Made by a program: the position numbers and the translations under genes. The notes below the pieces were generated by a model. That model was not told where the DNA came from, ran no database searches, and saw only the letters and a list, made by a program, of their open reading frames with translations. A stretch of DNA of 64,000 nucleotides from NCBI RefSeq assembly GCF_011043775.1, contig NZ_JAAKXY010000002.1, positions 62,001-126,000 of the forward strand, written 5' to 3'. Source of the stretch: Natronolimnobius sp. AArcel1. GTDB taxonomy: Archaea > Halobacteriota > Halobacteria > Halobacteriales > Natrialbaceae. Positions 16,221 to 26,228 of this stretch are shown here, piece after piece (positions within the stretch are counted from its first letter, which is position 1; every line of letters begins with the position of its first letter).

Positions 16221-18095
16221 TCAGTCCCGGCCGTGTCGGGTCAGACATTTCGGCAGGCCGATCAGTTCCACGGGTTCGGAGTTATCGGGCGAGTAGACGA
16301 CCATCTGGCCTTTCTCCATGTAGGGGACTTTGGACTCGAGGTTACTCGGAATATTGACGCTCTTGATGGCGTCCTCGTCGCCCAGATTCAACACGACGGT
16401 CGTATTAATCTGCTTGAAGACCGCGTCGTCGATGTCCTGGGGATCCTGTGTGATGAGAAAGAGCCCGAGTCGCTCCTTGCGGCCCTGTTTGGCGGCTTCG
16501 GTGAACTTTTTGATGACCTTGCCCGCCTGCACGCTGTCTGCGTCGGTGAGGAAGTTGTGGGCCTCGTCCATCCCGAGCACGAGCGGTGTCTCCTTGATCC
16601 GGTCGTAGGTCGGGTCGTTCGAGAGTTTCTGGTCGATCAGCAGCGAGGAGAGCGCGAGCACAACGGCCTCAGCGGCCCGCGTATCGTTGATGTGGTAGGT
16701 TGGGACGACCGAGAGGCCACCCGGACGAACGAAGTCGTGAATCAGATCCGTAATCGGCCGCGCATCCTGATCGAAGATGTGACCGAATCCGAGGACACGC
16801 CGCCGGACGGCGTCGAACGTGGCCTCGTGGACGCGCCCGGATTCGTCTAACTCCTCGCGCAGCGCCGGGTCGTCGAGGAAGGTCGTGAACTCGTCGTAGG
16901 TCGCGTCTCCACCGTACTGCTTACGGAATCTGGGCAACAGGACACTCACGAGTGCGCCGTACTGGTTGTCGTTCAACCCGCTGCCGGCGACCAGCCACGG
17001 GTTTTCGTGAACCATCGCAAACGGAATCGTGAACTCGACTTGCTCCGCGCGGTGGTGACCCGCCGCGTACGAGGCCGAGCCGACTTTCGGGATAAACGCC
17101 GTCGTGTCGTCGATGCCGCCGTAGGCGACCCCCTCGCGCTCGAGGCGGCGTGCGAACTCGCTGTCCAGATCGGGATTGTCGTCGTGCATCTGGGCGTACT
17201 CGTCTTGCGGGTCGAACTGGACGACCGCGGGCTGGACGGAGCGGCCGTCTTCCATCGGGTAGGTTCGCTCCTCGGCGAGATACTGGCGCAGAATGTTCTT
17301 CGCGCCGTGGGTCTTGCCCGACCCCGTCCCGCCGGCGATCAGCGAGTGGCGGAAGACGAGCGGGTCGCCCGAGTCGTAGTCGTCTTTGAGTCGGTAGTCG
17401 ATAGTTGGGGGCGACGCAGCGGTTCGGACCTTCTCGCCACCGACGGAAAGGTGACCCAGAAAAACGCCCTCTTCGGGCATCTTGAGGCCTGTTTTGATCT
17501 GCTCGCTATCGGTCGCCTGCTGGACGACAGTCTGGGGTTTCGGGACTCGGTCGGTCATGCGGCGCTTGAGTTCGCCATCATCGTCGTAGAGAACAGCGAC
17601 AGGCTCGAGTTCGGCGACGAACTTGTAATCGGCTTCCTCGACGCCCTCGGTTCGCATCGCGCGCCGAGCGTGGATCTCCGTCGCGTCGTCAGCGTGGTAC
17701 TGCTGGGCGTACTCGAGGCCGATGATTCGGCAGAACAGTGTTTCACCATCGGGATACGGCGCGACGAGGTAGCTCCCGATGCGGATCGAGGAGCGATTCC
17801 CGCGCGTGATGTAGGCTCGCAGCGTCGTCTCGTCGCCGTCTTCGGCGACGCGAAGTCCCTGAGAAACGCAGACGGCACCGATGCCAACGTCATCGCCGCG
17901 GGGGTCGACTGCGGTCGTCTCGAACGCGTCGGTCGTCTCCTCCGTTGCCGAGTCCGTGTCTCCGCTCGAGGAGGTAGATTCTGCGGGGGTCGCAGTTGCC
18001 GACGGATCGGCCGAATGTCCGGCGTCGACGTCGTCTGCGCCGGAATCGGACGCCGGGTCGGCGTCGTACTCGCCGAAGTCTCCCAGATCAGTCAT
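16221..18095 (-). CDS. herA: HerA-type DNA translocase/helicase
   Basis: A 624-residue hexameric ATPase. The N terminus is a long acidic, disordered tail (about 1-70), then a HAS-barrel (about 75-165), then the RecA-like motor with Walker A GGTGSGKTHGAKN (near residue 255), Walker B LVLGMDEAHNFL and a later arginine-bearing LFLITQDPQDIDDAV segment. HerA works with the NurA nuclease to resect DNA ends for recombinational repair. The start at 18093-18095 is chosen over a GTG 29 codons upstream, because the upstream part is unlike the family. nurA lies 2.4 kb away on the same strand rather than adjacent. Assignment as NurA's partner is inference from the family. Confidence 0.85.
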   Translation of the reverse strand: MTDLGDFGEYDADPASDSGADDVDAGHSADPSATATPAESTSSSGDTDSATEETTDAFETTAVDPRGDDVGIGAVCVSQGLRVAEDGDETTLRAYITRGNRSSIRIGSYLVAPYPDGETLFCRIIGLEYAQQYHADDATEIHARRAMRTEGVEEADYKFVAELEPVAVLYDDDGELKRRMTDRVPKPQTVVQQATDSEQIKTGLKMPEEGVFLGHLSVGGEKVRTAASPPTIDYRLKDDYDSGDPLVFRHSLIAGGTGSGKTHGAKNILRQYLAEERTYPMEDGRSVQPAVVQFDPQDEYAQMHDDNPDLDSEFARRLEREGVAYGGIDDTTAFIPKVGSASYAAGHHRAEQVEFTIPFAMVHENPWLVAGSGLNDNQYGALVSVLLPRFRKQYGGDATYDEFTTFLDDPALREELDESGRVHEATFDAVRRRVLGFGHIFDQDARPITDLIHDFVRPGGLSVVPTYHINDTRAAEAVVLALSSLLIDQKLSNDPTYDRIKETPLVLGMDEAHNFLTDADSVQAGKVIKKFTEAAKQGRKERLGLFLITQDPQDIDDAVFKQINTTVVLNLGDEDAIKSVNIPSNLESKVPYMEKGQMVVYSPDNSEPVELIGLPKCLTRHGRD

Positions 18096-18215
18096 ATCAG
18101 TCCCATCCGTCCCAGTCCTCAAACACGTTTCCCTCCAGTCGCGGTGAGTGTCACCCTGGGATATTGACTCGAGATCGGTCACGAGTGACCGAATACGGGA
18201 CTCGCAAGCACAGCA

Positions 18216-18992
18216 TCAGGACCGATAACGGCGAGCGACGACCACGGCACCGAGTGCAATAGCGAAGGCACCGACGCTTGCGCCCAGTAGTGGCGGCCAA
18301 CTCGAGTCGAACCGGTCAGCCCCGTCGGTCGACGATGGATTGCCGACTCCCTCCTCGAGGTCGAACTCGCCTGGATCTGGGTGGTCAAACGGCTCGCGGT
18401 CCTTGTCAGTTTCCTCGCCGTCAACCGTCACCGTTGGCGAGTCATCGACGACGGCGATTGGCCAGTCATCCTCGAGAGCGGCATCGCTGTCGCCGAAGGC
18501 GATTGATGTCGTCGTCGCTGGGGCATCCTCGGCAACGTCGACAGTGAGCGTTGCGAGCGTGTCGACGCCGGTTGCGCCACCGCTGTCGCGTGTCTGCTCG
18601 AGGATGACCGTCCCGCTCTCGTTTTCGATCGTGCCCGCAGTCTCGACGTTGGCTCCGTCCTCGCCCTCGAGCCACGGGCCGCGTTCGACTGCTGTGACCT
18701 CGAGAATTTCGGGATCGAACTGCCCGACGAGTGTGACGCCATCGAGTCCGGTGTCGCCGTGGCCGCCCTCACTCTGGAGGACGACCTCGAGTTCGATCGT
18801 CTCACCGGGTTCGACCGTCTGTTCTTCGGGTTCGGCCCAGATGATCGCAACCTGATCGGCACCGCTTGCCGGGCCGACCCCAACGCCAGCGAGGCCGACG
18901 ATCAGTCCACAGATGAGGACGCTGACGAGTAGCCCAGCGCGTTGGCTGGACCCAGTGCTCGAGGAGACGGTGCGTTCGCTTGAGCGGGTCAT
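18216..18992 (-). CDS. Exported cohesin-domain protein with C-terminal membrane anchor
   Basis: A 258-residue protein. A signal-like hydrophobic stretch (about residues 17-45, GLLVSVLICGLIVGLAG) is followed by a beta-rich domain (about 50-185) with VEPGETIELEVVL, LVGQFDPEILEV and LATLTVDVAEDAP, the pattern of cohesin-type domains. A Pro/Asp-rich linker precedes a C-terminal helix, LLGASVGAFAIALGAVVVA, ending in basic RRYRS, so the domain is displayed outside the cell. In haloarchaea such domains are thought to mediate surface protein contacts; no dockerin partner is seen here. The start at 18990-18992 puts the signal sequence at the N terminus. Confidence 0.75.
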   Translation of the reverse strand: MTRSSERTVSSSTGSSQRAGLLVSVLICGLIVGLAGVGVGPASGADQVAIIWAEPEEQTVEPGETIELEVVLQSEGGHGDTGLDGVTLVGQFDPEILEVTAVERGPWLEGEDGANVETAGTIENESGTVILEQTRDSGGATGVDTLATLTVDVAEDAPATTTSIAFGDSDAALEDDWPIAVVDDSPTVTVDGEETDKDREPFDHPDPGEFDLEEGVGNPSSTDGADRFDSSWPPLLGASVGAFAIALGAVVVARRYRS

Positions 18993-19147
18993 CGACGGTG
19001 ACACCTCAGTACTGTGTCGGTGACGTGGAGAGAACACCGCAAATTTGGGTGTCGAGCTGCCGACTCCATTATTAATACTCGGCGCTGGATCTCCTTCAGT
19101 GTCTCGAGACAACTACAAAACAAGAGAACGCGGCGGTACGCGGGGAG

Positions 19148-19777
19148 TTATCGGACGAGTGCGATCGGTTCGGTTTTCTCGGTTGGGAAGACAGTGTGTT
19201 GCTCGTAGTCGTACTCGATTGCACCGACATCAGCGAGTGCGGGCAGGTGCGAGTGGTGGAGTTCGATTGTAACCTGCTCGATATTCGAGGGGAACGCCGG
19301 AGCCTGTCCAGCGAGTTCCGTCGCGATTTCGGTCAGTGACTGCGTGGACTCGGCGGCTGCAAGCGACTCGAGCAGGTGCAATCGACCGGGGTGGACGACA
19401 CGCTCTAAGAGTTGTTCCTCGTCGGCAGCCGTCTCGAGAACTGCCGTAAGCGCGGCTGGATCGAGGATGGGGTCATCGACGAGCGTGACGCCGTCATCAT
19501 GGCCCCAGTCGATGAGGCCAGCCGCTGCCATCCGTGGAAGGTGGTTGTGCACCAACGAGATGCGAACGTTGTGACGGGCCTCACCGTCAGAAACGTCGGT
19601 CGATTCATGCTCGAGGACTGCCGTCGTCAGTTCAGTGAGCGATAGCCGCGTCTCAGGTGAGAGTTGCTCGAGGAGACGAACGCGGCGTGGGTGACGGAGC
19701 ACGTCGTACTGATCGGTCGACACGTCACCGAGTGGGCCGGGTTCGTTTGAACCGCCGCGATGAACGTCCGAACTCAT
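19148..19777 (-). CDS. Regulator with two DUF7344-like winged-helix domains
   Basis: A 209-residue protein with two similar halves. Each begins with a helix of the form YDVLRHPRRVRLLEQL or LERVVHPGRLHLLESL and contains a histidine-rich turn, VRISLVHNHLPRMAAAGLI in the first half and VTIELHHSHLPALADVGAI in the second. This matches the haloarchaeal DUF7344 winged-helix domain, here duplicated. A DNA-binding regulatory role is likely. The start at 19775-19777 is preferred because the 48-codon upstream extension is hydrophobic and unrelated. It is divergent from the gene at 20142 across 364 bases. The target is unknown. Confidence 0.75.
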   Translation of the reverse strand: MSSDVHRGGSNEPGPLGDVSTDQYDVLRHPRRVRLLEQLSPETRLSLTELTTAVLEHESTDVSDGEARHNVRISLVHNHLPRMAAAGLIDWGHDDGVTLVDDPILDPAALTAVLETAADEEQLLERVVHPGRLHLLESLAAAESTQSLTEIATELAGQAPAFPSNIEQVTIELHHSHLPALADVGAIEYDYEQHTVFPTEKTEPIALVR

Positions 19778-20141
19778 TATACCTGCCAAAGATACCAATG
19801 GGCATAAGACCGGTTCCAAAACGATTTGGGTCTTAGAGATGATAGTACTCGTGTACGTGACTATCCTGAGAGTCAACTGACGAAAGAAACCCTGGAATAC
19901 TGGTTCGTAAGGCGGTGACACTCAAGTATACGTTTTACGTGTCAATAGAACTAGCAAGTTTTGCCGACCGGGTTACACCTGCCAGCGTGAGCCAGAACAA
20001 TGTCCCTTGCCCACTGATCCTGCCGCCTCACCAACTGCACTCATGGATGAACTCTGAACTATTGGTATGGAACTAGTGAGTTGTATGACGACTGTTGACA
20101 TGGTCGCGGCATTTTTGGCACCACACGTCCTCTCTAGACGC
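19778..20141. other. Divergent intergenic region
   Basis: 364 bases between the duplicated winged-helix regulator and the DUF7113-like gene, noticeably AT-richer than the genes around it. I see no RNA gene. A run CATTTTTGG at about 20109-20117 lies about 30 bases before the downstream ATG and is a candidate TATA box; the rest shows nothing I can name. Confidence 0.5.
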
Positions 20142-20516
20142 ATGCACATAGTGCGCGGTCAGGCCGGCGGGACTGAACTCACCGGAACGCTGTACGAACG
20201 GGGTGAACAGGCCCCCTCGTTCAGCGGTGCACCGGATCAAGACGCCGCGTACGTCTGGATCTGCGACGAGTTCTACGAAGTCGACAGCGGTGGCTCGATC
20301 CAGCAACTTGAGGACCGCGAGATCAATCTCGCGTTCGAATCACCGCTCCCACGAGGGTTCGACACGAAAGAACAAGCGCTCGAGTGTGCCAAAGAGCACA
20401 TCCGCACCCAGTTCGCTCGAATCGGCATCAATCCGTCGGACGTCGAACTCGAGGTTGAGACCGACGCCGACACCGAATCGGCGACCGATCCCGACGAACA
20501 GTCGGTCGAACGATAG
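20142..20516 (+). CDS. DUF7113-like haloarchaeal protein
   Basis: A 124-residue soluble protein starting MHIVRGQAGGTELTGTLYE. It continues with YVWICDEFYEVDSGG and ESPLPRGFDTKEQALECAKE, and ends in a low-complexity acidic tail. The pattern matches a small haloarchaea-only family (DUF7113) of unknown function. The frame is open 25 codons upstream, but a TATA-like run about 30 bases before 20142 and the family's usual N terminus favour this start, which would make the mRNA leaderless. It faces nurA end-to-end with 23 bases between. Confidence 0.75.
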   Translation: MHIVRGQAGGTELTGTLYERGEQAPSFSGAPDQDAAYVWICDEFYEVDSGGSIQQLEDREINLAFESPLPRGFDTKEQALECAKEHIRTQFARIGINPSDVELEVETDADTESATDPDEQSVER

Positions 20517-20539
20517 TAGCGTTTCAGTGCCAAACAGTA

Positions 20540-21826
20540 CTAGTACTGTTCAGCCGAGTCCGCCCACCGATGGTCGTCGTAGCTGCGGTCCTGACTCGTG
20601 TCGAACTGCTCTTCGAAGGACTCACAGAGTGACCGCTTCTCGGGGTTGCGAATCCGGGCGAGTTCGTCTGCCTTCTCGATGATCGTCGGCGGGCCGTGAG
20701 CGATTGCTACGTCCTGTAACACCTGCATCGTCAGCGCCTCGCGAATCTCCTCGTCACGGGTGAACGCGTACGGCGCTTCGACTCGATAGCACAGATCATC
20801 GCGCGGATCGTAGACGACGAAGAAGGTGACTTCGTACGCCTCGAGATCGCGTTCACGCTCGACGCCGAGTGCGTTGCCGGTTCGGGACATCACCCCGTCG
20901 ACGCCGCCGCGAGAACGGAACCAGTTCGTATAGGTTAGCGCGGACGTGTCCCGTTCCCAGCGTTGTCCATCGACATCATCGACGTACTCGCCGCGCTCGA
21001 GCAATCGAGTAAAGAGCGCCGCGTCGTTGGCCCAGGGAACGCTGAGTTCTGCCTTACGCTTCTGTTTGAGCGTACGCGTAATGACACCAGTTGCAGGATT
21101 CTTCACGAATCCGATCAATGGCACCTCGCGGTCGACGAACTCCTCGACCAGCCGCACGTAGTTCTCGAGCACTGTCGTCGGCCGCGGGTCCTCGAGCAGG
21201 AAGTCCGCGAGATCGGGGTGCTGGTCGGCCCAGCGAAGCAACCCGCGCGGGTAGAGTGGCCCATCGAGGACGAGCAAATCCTCGACCTCGTCGGCATGAT
21301 CGCGGGCGTGCGTACTCTCGGCGAGATAGAGTGCGAGCGCGTGAACAACGCCCTCGGCAAACCGCGGCAGCGGCGGGATTTTCACGGCTCGGCTGCGGCT
21401 GAAGCCCTCATCAAATTTGCCCCAGGTTTCGTCGACGGCCATCGTCTCGTCGTTCGAGTGGACCGTCGCGACAACGGTTCTCGAGCGGTGCAAGTCGAGA
21501 TCCGAGGGCGTGGCGCTCATCGCCGCCTGCGCGATGTCGATGACCAGCCCGTTCTTGAACGTCGTCGGGTTGATCGTCCCCGCGTCGAGGCCGTGTTGGG
21601 TCGGAAACTCTCGGTCCCGCAGCGCCACATCCTCGCAGTCGACCAGCCGAAGCGACTGCTCACCGATGGGGTTGACGATTGTCCGCCCATCTCGAGCGAT
21701 GAGCGGGTCGAGGAACTGCTCCCAGACGGTTTCAGCAAAGGCGCGGCGGTCGCTCGCATCGGCACCGTGATCGATCCGTCCCGCGAGTTGGGCGATGCCG
21801 TCGAAGTGAACCGGATCGAGCGTCAT
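20540..21826 (-). CDS. nurA: NurA 5'-3' nuclease
   Basis: A 428-residue nuclease of the NurA family, which with HerA degrades the 5' strand at double-strand breaks. Seen are MAVDETWGKFDEGFSRSRA and LYLAEST in the middle, then LVLDGPLYPRGLLRWA (the aspartate is a metal ligand), and VPLIGFVKNPATGVITRTL, which are family-typical. The haloarchaeal form is longer than the crenarchaeal one. The ATG at 21824-21826 is preferred to the GTG two codons before. herA is 2.4 kb downstream on the same strand with three genes between. It lies 103 bases downstream of the M48 protease gene. Confidence 0.85.
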   Translation of the reverse strand: MTLDPVHFDGIAQLAGRIDHGADASDRRAFAETVWEQFLDPLIARDGRTIVNPIGEQSLRLVDCEDVALRDREFPTQHGLDAGTINPTTFKNGLVIDIAQAAMSATPSDLDLHRSRTVVATVHSNDETMAVDETWGKFDEGFSRSRAVKIPPLPRFAEGVVHALALYLAESTHARDHADEVEDLLVLDGPLYPRGLLRWADQHPDLADFLLEDPRPTTVLENYVRLVEEFVDREVPLIGFVKNPATGVITRTLKQKRKAELSVPWANDAALFTRLLERGEYVDDVDGQRWERDTSALTYTNWFRSRGGVDGVMSRTGNALGVERERDLEAYEVTFFVVYDPRDDLCYRVEAPYAFTRDEEIREALTMQVLQDVAIAHGPPTIIEKADELARIRNPEKRSLCESFEEQFDTSQDRSYDDHRWADSAEQY

Positions 21827-21929
21827 ACACACTGGCGCTCAGTCCACTCGCAAAAAGTCAGCGGTCAGCGGTCGGTCGCCGGTGGTCGATGGTCAGCGGT
21901 CGACTATTGACACCCGACTCGCCACGTAC

Positions 21930-23099
21930 TTACCGCGAGTTGGCGGCTGTCGCCCGCAACTGCTCGATTCGGCGCTCGAGCGAGGGGTGATCGACGGCCG
22001 CTCCCGCAGCACTGGCCGAGGATTGTGCGCCCCACTCGAGGACGTCCGCGACCGGCGCAAAGAGCGTGCTCTCGTGGATGCAGCCGATGAGCCAGACCTG
22101 ATCGAGGAGGCGAACGGAGAGATGGCGCTCCGGTCGCGAGACGAGGTCGGTCGCATACGGCAGGAACGAGACGGCCAAGACGCCGTGATTGCGCGCCCGG
22201 GCGTCGACATCGGTTGGCGAGCGATCAGACAGCGTCTCGAGGGCGCTCGCAAGCGGTGCGGCTGTCCCAATGAGTTCGACCGCGCCACGGTCGGCAGCGA
22301 GTTCCCGGTCGCGCGTGAGCGGGGCCGTCACCGCACCCATCGTGAACTGGAAGAGAGCGACCGCGAGGGTACACAGCCAAAGCGAGAGGACGAGGGCGAC
22401 GAAGACGAGGACCGAGAACGACTCGCCGAAGGCAAGAAACGAGATGCCGGCGGCAGCCAGCCCGTACGTTGCGAGCACGCCAGCCTCGACGTTGATCGGC
22501 TTCGCGCCAAACGTCGGCAAGGCCAGCAACAGGAGCTGAAAGAGGACGTTGTTGAGCACGAACACGCCACAGATGACTGTCATCAGCGTGCTATCCCGAT
22601 TGCTCGCGTGGGCGAGTTCGTGGGCCAACACGGCCTCGAGTTCGTCGTCTGCGAGCGCATCACGAAGCCCCGTCGTTACGACGAGGACGGCATTGCTCGA
22701 GCGGCCAACGAGAAACGAGTTCGGCACCGACGCCTCGGCGAGGACGACATCCGGTGCAGGCACGTCGGCCTGTTTCGCAAGCCGTGTCACGCGCGCCTCA
22801 AGGTCGGGATCGCGACTGGCCAGGTCCTCGTCGAGGAACTCGCGTGGATCGAGCCAGCGCCGCGAGAGGCTGTACGTTCCGGCGATCAAAAGCGGCGTGA
22901 GCACGCCGATCCAGACGAGCCACGGGACGGCGAGCAGGGAGTTTGCAGCCGAGAGGCCAAGGCCAGCAAACAGATGAGAGACGGCGCGAATCGCAGCGGT
23001 GATACCAGCGGCAAGGACCGCGTACGGGCCGAGGATGAGACACAGCCCGAGCGCGAGTCGGAGCTGCAGGCGACGGCCCGGCGAGAGTAGACGACTCAT
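21930..23099 (-). CDS. HtpX-like M48 zinc metalloprotease
   Basis: A 389-residue membrane protease. Two N-terminal hydrophobic segments (about residues 10-35 and 40-75) precede the zinc motif in VLAHELAHASNRD (HExxH), with AEASVPNSFLVG upstream as in HtpX. Two more helices follow in the middle (about 165-240), and RELAADRGAVELIG carries the third zinc ligand. The active site faces the cytoplasm in this family, and substrates are usually misfolded membrane proteins. The start at 23097-23099 gives MSRLLSPGRR. A second, shorter M48 protease is encoded at 42214. It is divergent from gpmI. Confidence 0.85.
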   Translation of the reverse strand: MSRLLSPGRRLQLRLALGLCLILGPYAVLAAGITAAIRAVSHLFAGLGLSAANSLLAVPWLVWIGVLTPLLIAGTYSLSRRWLDPREFLDEDLASRDPDLEARVTRLAKQADVPAPDVVLAEASVPNSFLVGRSSNAVLVVTTGLRDALADDELEAVLAHELAHASNRDSTLMTVICGVFVLNNVLFQLLLLALPTFGAKPINVEAGVLATYGLAAAGISFLAFGESFSVLVFVALVLSLWLCTLAVALFQFTMGAVTAPLTRDRELAADRGAVELIGTAAPLASALETLSDRSPTDVDARARNHGVLAVSFLPYATDLVSRPERHLSVRLLDQVWLIGCIHESTLFAPVADVLEWGAQSSASAAGAAVDHPSLERRIEQLRATAANSR

Positions 23100-23253
23100 T
23101 GGTGCATGCATTCAGCGCGAAGACTTAGAAGGCACCGATACCGCAGTCCGTGATTCTTGCGCGCACCGCAAGTCGAGTCTGCGATCCTAACGTGTGCGCG
23201 CTCGAGCGCAGCACAACGACAGTTAGTTACGAGCGGCCGGCAACCCGTCGCAT

Positions 23254-24777
23254 ATGAACGCTGCGCTGATTATCCTCGACGGCTGGGGACTCGGCGACGG
23301 GACGAGCAGAGACGCAGTTGCTGCTGCCGAAACGCCCACCTTCGACCGCCTCGCCGCCGCCGGTGCCGAAGGCTCACTCGAGGTCGCCGGCCGTCGCGTC
23401 GGCCTGCCGGACGGACAGATGGGAAACAGCGAGGTCGGCCACCTGAATATCGGGGCCGGCCGCGTCGTCTACCAGGAGTACACCCGCATCGCGGACTCGA
23501 TTGCAGACGGGTCGTTCCGCGAGAACGACGCGATCAACACGGCCTTCGAGAACGCCCGTGAGAACGGTGGTCGCGTACACTTCATTGGCCTCGTTAGCGA
23601 CGGCGGCGTCCACGCCGATCAGGAACACCTCCACGGGCTGATTGAACTCGCCGCCGACCGCGGCGTCGAAGCCGTCACCCACGCGATTACGGACGGCCGG
23701 GACACCTCGCCCACGGGCGGGCGCGAGTACCTCGCCGCACTCGAGGATGTCGTCGCCGAAAACGGAACTGGCCACGTCGCGACCGTCTCCGGGCGCTACT
23801 ACGCAATGGACCGCGACCAGAACTGGGAGCGGACGAAACGCGCCTACGACGCCATCGTCGAGCGCGAGGCAACGTACGAAGCCGACTCCGCACTCGAGGC
23901 CGTCGAACAGTCCTACGAGCGCGACGAGACCGACGAGTTCGTCGAGCCGACGACGATTCGTGGCCAGCCCGCGCTGCAAGATGGCGATTCAGTCGTCTGG
24001 TTCAACTTCCGCTCCGACCGCGCGCGACAGCTGACCCGAATGCTGGCCGATATTCGACCCGAAGACTGGGCGGACGCCCTCGAGACCGAACCGCCGGATG
24101 CGGAGGTCGTGATGATGACCCAGTACGACAAGACGTTCGACCTGCCGATTGCGTACCCGCCGAACCAGCCCGAACAGGTGCTTGGCGAGGTGCTCGCCGA
24201 CGCGGGCAAAACGCAGTTGCGGATCGCCGAATCCGAGAAGTACGCCCACGTCACCTACTTCCTCAATGGTGGCCGCGAGATCGAGTTTGATGGCGAACTC
24301 CGCCAGATCGTCGAAAGTCCCGACGTGCCGACCTACGATCGCCAGCCGGAGATGAGTGCCCCCGAGGTGACGGACACGGCGATTGAACACATCGAAGCCG
24401 ACGATCCGGATACGCTCGTGCTCAACTACGCCAACCCCGATATGGTCGGTCACACCGGCGACTACGAAGCTGCAATCGAGGCCGTCGAAGCCGTCGACAC
24501 CCAGTTGGGACGCCTCGTCGATGCACTCGAGGACGCGGGCGCACACGTTCTCATCACCGCCGACCACGGCAACGCCGACGATATGGGAACCGAGGAGAAC
24601 CCGCACACGGCCCACACGTACAACAAGGTGCCGCTCGTGTATCTGGCACCCGACGGCACTGACGGCGGCCGAACCATCCGCGAGGGCGGCACCCTGGCGG
24701 ATATTGCGCCGACGATGCTCGAGTTGCTCGATATTTCCCAGCCGCCGGAGATGACCGGGGAACTGCTGCTCGAGTAG
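23254..24777 (+). CDS. gpmI: 2,3-bisphosphoglycerate-independent phosphoglycerate mutase
   Basis: A 507-residue enzyme that interconverts 3- and 2-phosphoglycerate in lower glycolysis and gluconeogenesis. It starts MNAALIILDGWGLGDG with the first metal-binding aspartate. The phosphoserine site is in GQMGNSEVGHLNIGAG (about residues 55-70), the substrate-binding AITDGRDTSPTGG and VSGRYYAMDRD follow, and the alkaline-phosphatase-like metal sites appear in NYANPDMVGHTGD and LITADHGNADDM. Length is normal for the family. It is divergent from the M48 protease and 83 bases ahead of metY. Confidence 0.97.
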   Translation: MNAALIILDGWGLGDGTSRDAVAAAETPTFDRLAAAGAEGSLEVAGRRVGLPDGQMGNSEVGHLNIGAGRVVYQEYTRIADSIADGSFRENDAINTAFENARENGGRVHFIGLVSDGGVHADQEHLHGLIELAADRGVEAVTHAITDGRDTSPTGGREYLAALEDVVAENGTGHVATVSGRYYAMDRDQNWERTKRAYDAIVEREATYEADSALEAVEQSYERDETDEFVEPTTIRGQPALQDGDSVVWFNFRSDRARQLTRMLADIRPEDWADALETEPPDAEVVMMTQYDKTFDLPIAYPPNQPEQVLGEVLADAGKTQLRIAESEKYAHVTYFLNGGREIEFDGELRQIVESPDVPTYDRQPEMSAPEVTDTAIEHIEADDPDTLVLNYANPDMVGHTGDYEAAIEAVEAVDTQLGRLVDALEDAGAHVLITADHGNADDMGTEENPHTAHTYNKVPLVYLAPDGTDGGRTIREGGTLADIAPTMLELLDISQPPEMTGELLLE

Positions 24778-24825
24778 CAGGATCGAACACCCGGCATACC
24801 CCCAGCCGGTGGCAAGTTTCGCCAA

Positions 24826-24834
24826 CACTTATGC
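24826..24834 (+). promoter_or_regulatory. TATA-like box ahead of metY
   Basis: CACTTATGC is centred about 31 bases before the ATG at 24861. This spacing supports that ATG over the GTG codons 12-15 bases upstream and predicts a leaderless or nearly leaderless transcript. Confidence 0.45.
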
Positions 24835-24860
24835 TGTTCTGACGTGTGGTGACCGATCAC

Positions 24861-26156
24861 ATGAGCGACGATTCCGAAGAGCCAACGCGCGAGTTCGCCA
24901 CGAACAGCATTCACGCCGGCCAGGAGCCAGATCCGACGACCGGCGCGCGTGCGCCGCCGCTGTATCAGACCACGTCCTATCAGTTCGAGGATACCGAGCA
25001 CGCGGCCGCGCTGTTCGGCTTAGAGGAAACCGGGAACATCTACTCGCGGATCATGAACCCGACGAACGCGATGTTAGAAGAGCGCATCGCGACGCTCGAG
25101 GGCGGCGTCGGCGCACTCGCCACGTCCTCCGGGATGGCCGCGTTTGACCTCGCGACGTTCATTTTGGCGGACGTAGGCGACAACATCGTCTCCTCGTCGT
25201 CACTGTATGGTGGCACGTACACCTACCTCACCCATACCGTCGAAAAGCGTGGCGTCGAGACGAAGTTCGTCGACACGCTCGATTACGACGCCTACGAGGA
25301 GGCCATCGACGATGACACCGCGTTCGTTCACCTCGAGACAATCGGCAACCCTGCACTCGTCACGCCCGACCTCGAGCGCATCGCGGATATCGCCCACGAC
25401 CACGACGTACCGCTGTTCGTGGACAACACCTTCGCGACGCCGTCTCTGTGCCGCCCGCTCGAGCACGGCGCGGACCTGGTCTGGCACTCGACCACGAAGT
25501 GGCTCCACGGCGCTGGCTCGACCGTCGGTGGCGTGCTGGTTGATGGCGGCTCGTTTGCGTGGGATGAGGGCGACTACCCCGAAATTACGGAGCCGAACCC
25601 GGCCTATCACGGGATCAACTTTTACGAGACGTTCGGCGACATGGCATTCTCCGTCGTCGCCCGCACGCGCGGTCTGCGCGATCTGGGTAACCAGCAGTCG
25701 CCCTTTGACGCCTGGGTCACGCTCCAGAAACTCGAGTCACTCCCACTCCGAATGGAGAAACATTGCGAGAACGCGCTGGTTGTTGCCGAGTATCTCGAAG
25801 ATCACGACAAGGTCTCGTGGGTCACCTATCCCGGCCTCGAGAGCCACGAAACGCATGACGAAGCCAGCGAGTATCTCGATGGGGGCTACGGCGGGATGAT
25901 TACCTTCGGCCTCGAGGGCGGCTACGATGCTGCAGAGACGGTCTGTAACGAGGTCGACCTGTTCAGTCTGCTCGCGAACGTCGGTGACGCGAAGTCGCTG
26001 ATCATCCATCCCGCGAGTACGACCCACCAGCAACTCTCCGAGGAGGAGAAACTCGCAAGCGGCGTTAGCAACGACCTAGTACGGCTCTCTGTCGGCATCG
26101 AGGATCCCGCCGACGTGATCGCTGATCTCGAGGCCGCACTCGAGCAGACGGAGTGA
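24861..26156 (+). CDS. metY: O-acetylhomoserine sulfhydrylase (PLP enzyme)
   Basis: A 431-residue pyridoxal-phosphate enzyme of the Cys/Met metabolism family, which makes homocysteine from O-acetylhomoserine and sulfide. Seen: [20 protein letters not shown] at the N terminus, [20 protein letters not shown] around the PLP phosphate site, [14 protein letters not shown] with the PLP-binding aspartate, and [18 protein letters not shown] with the Schiff-base lysine. Length (about 430) favours O-acetylhomoserine sulfhydrylase over cystathionine synthases (about 390). It is downstream of gpmI on the same strand but has its own TATA-like box. Confidence 0.92.
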   Translation: MSDDSEEPTREFATNSIHAGQEPDPTTGARAPPLYQTTSYQFEDTEHAAALFGLEETGNIYSRIMNPTNAMLEERIATLEGGVGALATSSGMAAFDLATFILADVGDNIVSSSSLYGGTYTYLTHTVEKRGVETKFVDTLDYDAYEEAIDDDTAFVHLETIGNPALVTPDLERIADIAHDHDVPLFVDNTFATPSLCRPLEHGADLVWHSTTKWLHGAGSTVGGVLVDGGSFAWDEGDYPEITEPNPAYHGINFYETFGDMAFSVVARTRGLRDLGNQQSPFDAWVTLQKLESLPLRMEKHCENALVVAEYLEDHDKVSWVTYPGLESHETHDEASEYLDGGYGGMITFGLEGGYDAAETVCNEVDLFSLLANVGDAKSLIIHPASTTHQQLSEEEKLASGVSNDLVRLSVGIEDPADVIADLEAALEQTE

Positions 26157-26228
26157 GGCGCTTTCGGTTTGTTTCAGTGGGTAGCACCAGCCCCCGTCAT
26201 TAAGACGGTTGGCTTCGATGGGGCCAGT

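Noticed and set aside
17007-18167. 386-codon plus-strand frame
   Set aside because: Antisense to herA, which has unmistakable motor motifs.
20963-21910. 315-codon plus-strand frame
   Set aside because: Antisense to nurA, with no motif of its own.
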